From an uncultured Methylococcaceae bacterium (lineage in GTDB: Bacteria > Pseudomonadota > Gammaproteobacteria > Methylococcales > Methylococcaceae): a DNA stretch of 9,788 nucleotides. Position numbers and translations under genes: made by a program. Shown here one piece after another: positions 8,201-9,788 of the stretch. How positions within the stretch are numbered: position 1 is the stretch's first letter; each line of letters opens with the position of its first letter. The DNA lies in assembly GCA_903910005.1 (NCBI GenBank), contig CAIVXW010000114.1, forward strand, positions 1 through 9,788, read 5' to 3'. The notes beneath the pieces were generated by a model. The model saw only the letters and a list, made by a program, of their open reading frames with translations, was not told where the DNA came from and searched no databases.

Positions 8201-8355
8201 TCGGCAGCGACCTGCACCTGTACGTTGGTTACATCGGGAAAGGCGTCAACCGAAAGGTGCGACATCGCAATCATGCCCAGTATCACCAGCCCCAGGGTCA
8301 AGCCCGCAACGATCAGACGCTCACGGATGGCGAGACGAATCAGTGCTGCAACCAT
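5257..8355 (-). CDS. HME-RND heavy-metal efflux permease (CusA/CzcA family)
   Basis: This is the inner-membrane proton-driven pump subunit of a tripartite metal efflux system. The intact 1032-residue product has full RND layout. TM1 is at about 13-31, followed by a large periplasmic porter loop to about 345. TM2-6 lie at about 347-500 and TM7 at about 536-554, followed by a second periplasmic loop to about 870. TM8-12 lie at about 872-1022. Family motifs include DAFPDVTNVQVQV near the N-terminus, the TM4 segment AIAIGIMVDGSVVVVEN (404-420), TGVRSDIAIKLFGDD (674-688) and GTGPGSE-like ATGPGSEV (989-996). TM4 keeps the acidic residues equivalent to CzcA Asp408 and Glu415 (Asp412, Glu419), but Ala406 replaces the Asp of the CzcA DFG. 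The start ATG is 3 bases after the adaptor stop, with GGAG placed 7 bases before it inside the adaptor gene. Metal specificity (Cu/Ag versus Zn/Co/Cd/Ni) is not resolved, so no symbol is given. Confidence 0.93.
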   Translation of the reverse strand: MVAALIRLAIRERLIVAGLTLGLVILGMIAMSHLSVDAFPDVTNVQVQVAAELPGGSPEEVERFVTVPLERAMTGLPGLAEMRSINRNALSQINLVFTDDTDVYFARQLVLERLIEAGAELPAGVTPILGPVSSGLGEVYQYTLERADDGTRALAVAELTERRTVQDWVLRPLLRGIPGVADVTSIGGFEREYQILADPDRLRHYGLTLREVYTALALNNANSGGGKLPRYAEQYLIRGTGLIETVADIGNIVLRESDGTPVFIRDVAQVRIDHAARSGAVITNGQTEAVGGIVVMIRGGNAKQVVSLIQQRVADINAQGLLPDGLKIVPYHDRSQLVDAAIHTVSKVLIEGIGLVILVLLLYLGDIRSSLIVVATLVVAPLTTFIVMNQVGLSANLMSLGGLAIAIGIMVDGSVVVVENAYHRLGDPHNAGKNPVQVVLRAAVDVGTPVLFGVGIICLVFVPLMTLTGIEGKLFAPLAWTITIALFVSLILSLTLSPVLCTWLLKGGADHDTPIIAVMKRAYLAVLQRSLDNPGKVVLTALVLLLISLSLIPRLGTAFIPEMQEGSIVTGINRVPGISLEESIRMETEAMRLVMTVPGVERAVSQLGRANNPTDTQPENESTPILTLKPREALPPGWDQTTVMEHLRETLSVLPGVQVVMAQPISDRVDEMVTGVRSDIAIKLFGDDLQTLKRVADDIIRVVNSVTGAADVRVERVTGQQYLTIDINRPAIARHGINVADINDIVETALAGRAATTIYEGERRFAAVVRFPERFRDTPEAIGRILLRSPNGALVSLAHLADIRVVDGPAQISRDDGRRRLVIGANVRGRDLGGFVAELQQAVAGQVQLPQGYFLTWGGQFENLDRAMGRLLVIIPVTIVAIFFLLFLLFDSLRFASLIILVLPFASMGGIFSLLLTGEYLSVPASVGFITLWGIAVLNGVVLVSCIRTLGEEGLNQRAAILAGCRQRFRPVMMTATVAMLGLVPFLFATGPGSEVQRPLAIVVIGGLITSTCLTLVVLPCLYRWFDEPDAT

Positions 8356-8358
8356 GAC

Positions 8359-9459
8359 TTACTCCAGTTCCCGGCGGATACGTTCGTTGTTGAGGTGAAA
8401 GGCTCCCTCGGCCACAATCACCTCTCCCTCATCAAGACCGGCCATCACCACCCGGTAATCCCCCTGGCTTGCCCCCAGCGTTACCGGTATCAGTTCAAAC
8501 CGTTGCGGCTCCCTCCGCACAAACACATGATCCCGCTCATCCTGCCGAATAACCGCCCGGACAGGTACTACCAGACTCTGCTGCGGCGGATGGGTGATCA
8601 CCAGGGTGGCCAGCATTTCCGGTTTGAGCCGACCGGCCGGATTGTCCAGGGTCATGCGAACCGTCACGGTGCGGGTGGCGGCATTGACAACGCTGGCAAC
8701 GTAAATGATCGGGCCATGAATGGCCGAATCCCCCAGGGCCGGAATCCTGACCTCTGCCATTTCGCCGGGATTGACCTGTTGCACCTGCTGTTCCGGAACC
8801 TCCGCCACCACCCAGACATGGGACAGATCAGCCACGGTAAACAGGTCGTCGCTGGGTTGGGTGTTCTGGCCGATGGAAATATGCCGCTCGATCAGCGTGC
8901 CGGTCAGGGTGGCCGTGACCGGTGCTTCCGAATGAATCTGACCGCTGCTGTTGAGCCGGGCCAGGGCCGACTCACTCATGCCCAGAACCCGAAGCTGATC
9001 GGCACCGGCCCGCAACTCCACCTCCCGCTCCTCCAGCATGCTTTCCCGTTCACGGTAAATGGCCTCACTGATGATCCCGGCTTCCAGCAGACGTCTGGCC
9101 CGTCCCACATTGAGGCGTTGCAGGTTGGTCTGGGTTCTGGACTTGAGGTAATCCTCCTGGGCCTTGCCCAGCTCGGCACTGTTGATGAGAGCCAGCGCAT
9201 CGCCTTTTTTGACGGACTCACCGATAAACGCCAGAACCCGGGTAACCCGGCCCGTGACACCCGGCCCGATGCGGGCGACCCGGTGTTCATCCAGGGCCAC
9301 CCGCCCCGGTAACCGCAGGGTTTCGGCAATTTGCATGGCGCGAACCGGCTCCAGCTCAAGCCGTTGCAGCAGGGTTTCGGACGCGGTGACAAACGGCCCG
9401 TCGGCCCAAACCAGACCGGGACACAGCAGCAACAGCAAACGGGGTAAACAGCGATTCAT
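8359..9459 (-). CDS. Efflux RND periplasmic adaptor (CusB/CzcB family membrane fusion protein)
   Basis: This protein bridges the permease to an outer-membrane channel in the periplasm. The 366-residue product opens with a signal peptide: a basic MNRCLPR start, a Leu-rich core and a likely cleavage after VWA at 17-19. The Cys at 13 is not in a good lipobox. After it come a barrel-sandwich half (RLPGRVALDEHRVARIGPGV, 49-68, then GESVKKGDALALI, 80-92) and a charged helical hairpin (about 94-160). A second lipoyl half with VTATLTGTL (181-189) and GQNTQPSDDLFTVADLSHVW (197-216) follows. The beta-barrel (VPEQQV...GEMAEVRIPA, 221-241) and a membrane-proximal domain to the end complete it. There is no His-rich or Met-rich metal-binding N-terminal extension. 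It is translated first in the pair, and the permease follows after 3 bases. The RBS is weak (GAG at 9467-9469 read on the - strand). Confidence 0.92.
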   Translation of the reverse strand: MNRCLPRLLLLLCPGLVWADGPFVTASETLLQRLELEPVRAMQIAETLRLPGRVALDEHRVARIGPGVTGRVTRVLAFIGESVKKGDALALINSAELGKAQEDYLKSRTQTNLQRLNVGRARRLLEAGIISEAIYRERESMLEEREVELRAGADQLRVLGMSESALARLNSSGQIHSEAPVTATLTGTLIERHISIGQNTQPSDDLFTVADLSHVWVVAEVPEQQVQQVNPGEMAEVRIPALGDSAIHGPIIYVASVVNAATRTVTVRMTLDNPAGRLKPEMLATLVITHPPQQSLVVPVRAVIRQDERDHVFVRREPQRFELIPVTLGASQGDYRVVMAGLDEGEVIVAEGAFHLNNERIRRELE

Positions 9460-9621
9460 GAGTATATCTCGAGTGAATGAGGGGTGAGTCAGAACACCAC
9501 GTGGCGGTTTGATGGCTTATGATACCCCTTTGGATCAGTTCTCTACGGCGACCTTTGTTTTGACCTTTCAGAGCCCAAAAGCTATCCCTGGCCCCATCCC
9601 CCCCACACAAGGAACACTCTC
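9460..9621. promoter_or_regulatory. Divergent intergenic region between the adaptor and the transposase
   Basis: This 162-base region must hold the promoter of the efflux genes. For the transposase side, TTGACC (9560-9565) and TATCCC (9583-9588) are spaced by 17 bases, a plausible but weak sigma70 pair. For the efflux side, TATCAT (9524-9519 on the - strand) could be a -10, without a matching -35. An 8-base palindrome CCACGTGG sits at 9497-9504, 37 bases before the adaptor start and downstream of that possible -10. I see no clear MerR-type spaced dyad and no copper-box. Confidence 0.35.
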
Positions 9622-9788
9622 ATGACCCGTCCGCGTTCTTCCCTGATTTCCCTGTCGGATACGCCCTGGTATCACGTGGTGTCCCGTTGTGTTCGGCGAG
9701 CCTTTTTGTGCGGCCATGATGCCCACAGTGGCCGTTGTTTTGACCATCGCCGTGAGTGGATCGTGGAGTGGATCATGCGCCTGGCGGC
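9622..9788 (+). CDS. RAYT/IS200-like transposase, N-terminal fragment (cut by window edge)
   Basis: The first 55 codons are open to the right edge. The translation includes TPWYHVVSRCVRRAFLCG (14-31) and, at 41-47, FDHRREW. This resembles the start of the REP-associated tyrosine transposase / Y1_Tnp group, where the first strand reads YH-x-x-x-R followed by a Cys-Val-Arg-Arg-Ala-Phe-Leu-Cys-Gly segment. These proteins are single-strand DNA nucleases of the HUH type. The HUH and catalytic Tyr lie further downstream and cannot be seen, so activity and completeness are unknown. AAGGA at 9609-9613 is a good RBS 8 bases before the ATG. No REP-type hairpin or insertion-sequence end is evident in the upstream 162 bases, which fits a domesticated RAYT at least as well as a mobile IS. 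Confidence 0.8.
   Translation, partial: MTRPRSSLISLSDTPWYHVVSRCVRRAFLCGHDAHSGRCFDHRREWIVEWIMRLA

Noticed and set aside
8257..9312. 351-residue open frame on the + strand opposite the adaptor
   Set aside because: Antisense to the well-supported adaptor gene and rich in His/Gln/Gly/Arg in a way typical of a shadow frame.

Overview
The window looks like chromosomal DNA of a moderately GC-rich proteobacterium, most likely a gammaproteobacterium. The main support is a classical ArgA-type N-acetylglutamate synthase (amino acid kinase plus GNAT domains), which is typical of Gammaproteobacteria, together with an HME-RND metal efflux pair and the start of a RAYT-like transposase. A phosphoketolase-acetate kinase operon is also found in gammaproteobacterial methanotrophs, but no C1-metabolism gene is present here, so a methanotroph assignment is only a possibility.

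Layout. Positions 1-223 are a non-coding leader with G and C homopolymer runs and a candidate extended -10 promoter. On the + strand, xfp (224-2605) and ackA (2602-3762) form a translationally coupled operon with an ATGA overlap. After an 84-base convergent gap, three genes run on the - strand. Read in the direction of transcription they are an RND periplasmic adaptor (9459-8359), an HME-RND permease (8355-5257, 3 bases after the adaptor) and argA (5172-3847, 84 bases after the permease). A 162-base divergent intergenic region (9460-9621) separates the adaptor from the first 55 codons of a RAYT/IS200-like transposase, which runs off the right edge. No stretch longer than 300 bases lacks a gene.

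How the genes work together. Phosphoketolase cleaves xylulose-5-P and/or fructose-6-P to acetyl-phosphate, and acetate kinase converts that to acetate plus ATP. The pair is therefore a complete short route from sugar phosphates to acetate and ATP. No phosphotransacetylase is encoded next to it. The adaptor and permease form two thirds of a tripartite metal efflux pump. The outer-membrane channel and any metal-sensing regulator are not in the window. ArgA makes N-acetylglutamate for arginine synthesis and may have its own promoter or be read through from the efflux genes.

I found no tRNA, rRNA, CRISPR array or complete mobile element, and no clearly undescribed system. The points most worth a second look are the mixed CusA-like/CzcA-like signature of the permease, altered loops in the ArgA kinase domain, the unusual argA leader, and the transposase fragment at the edge.
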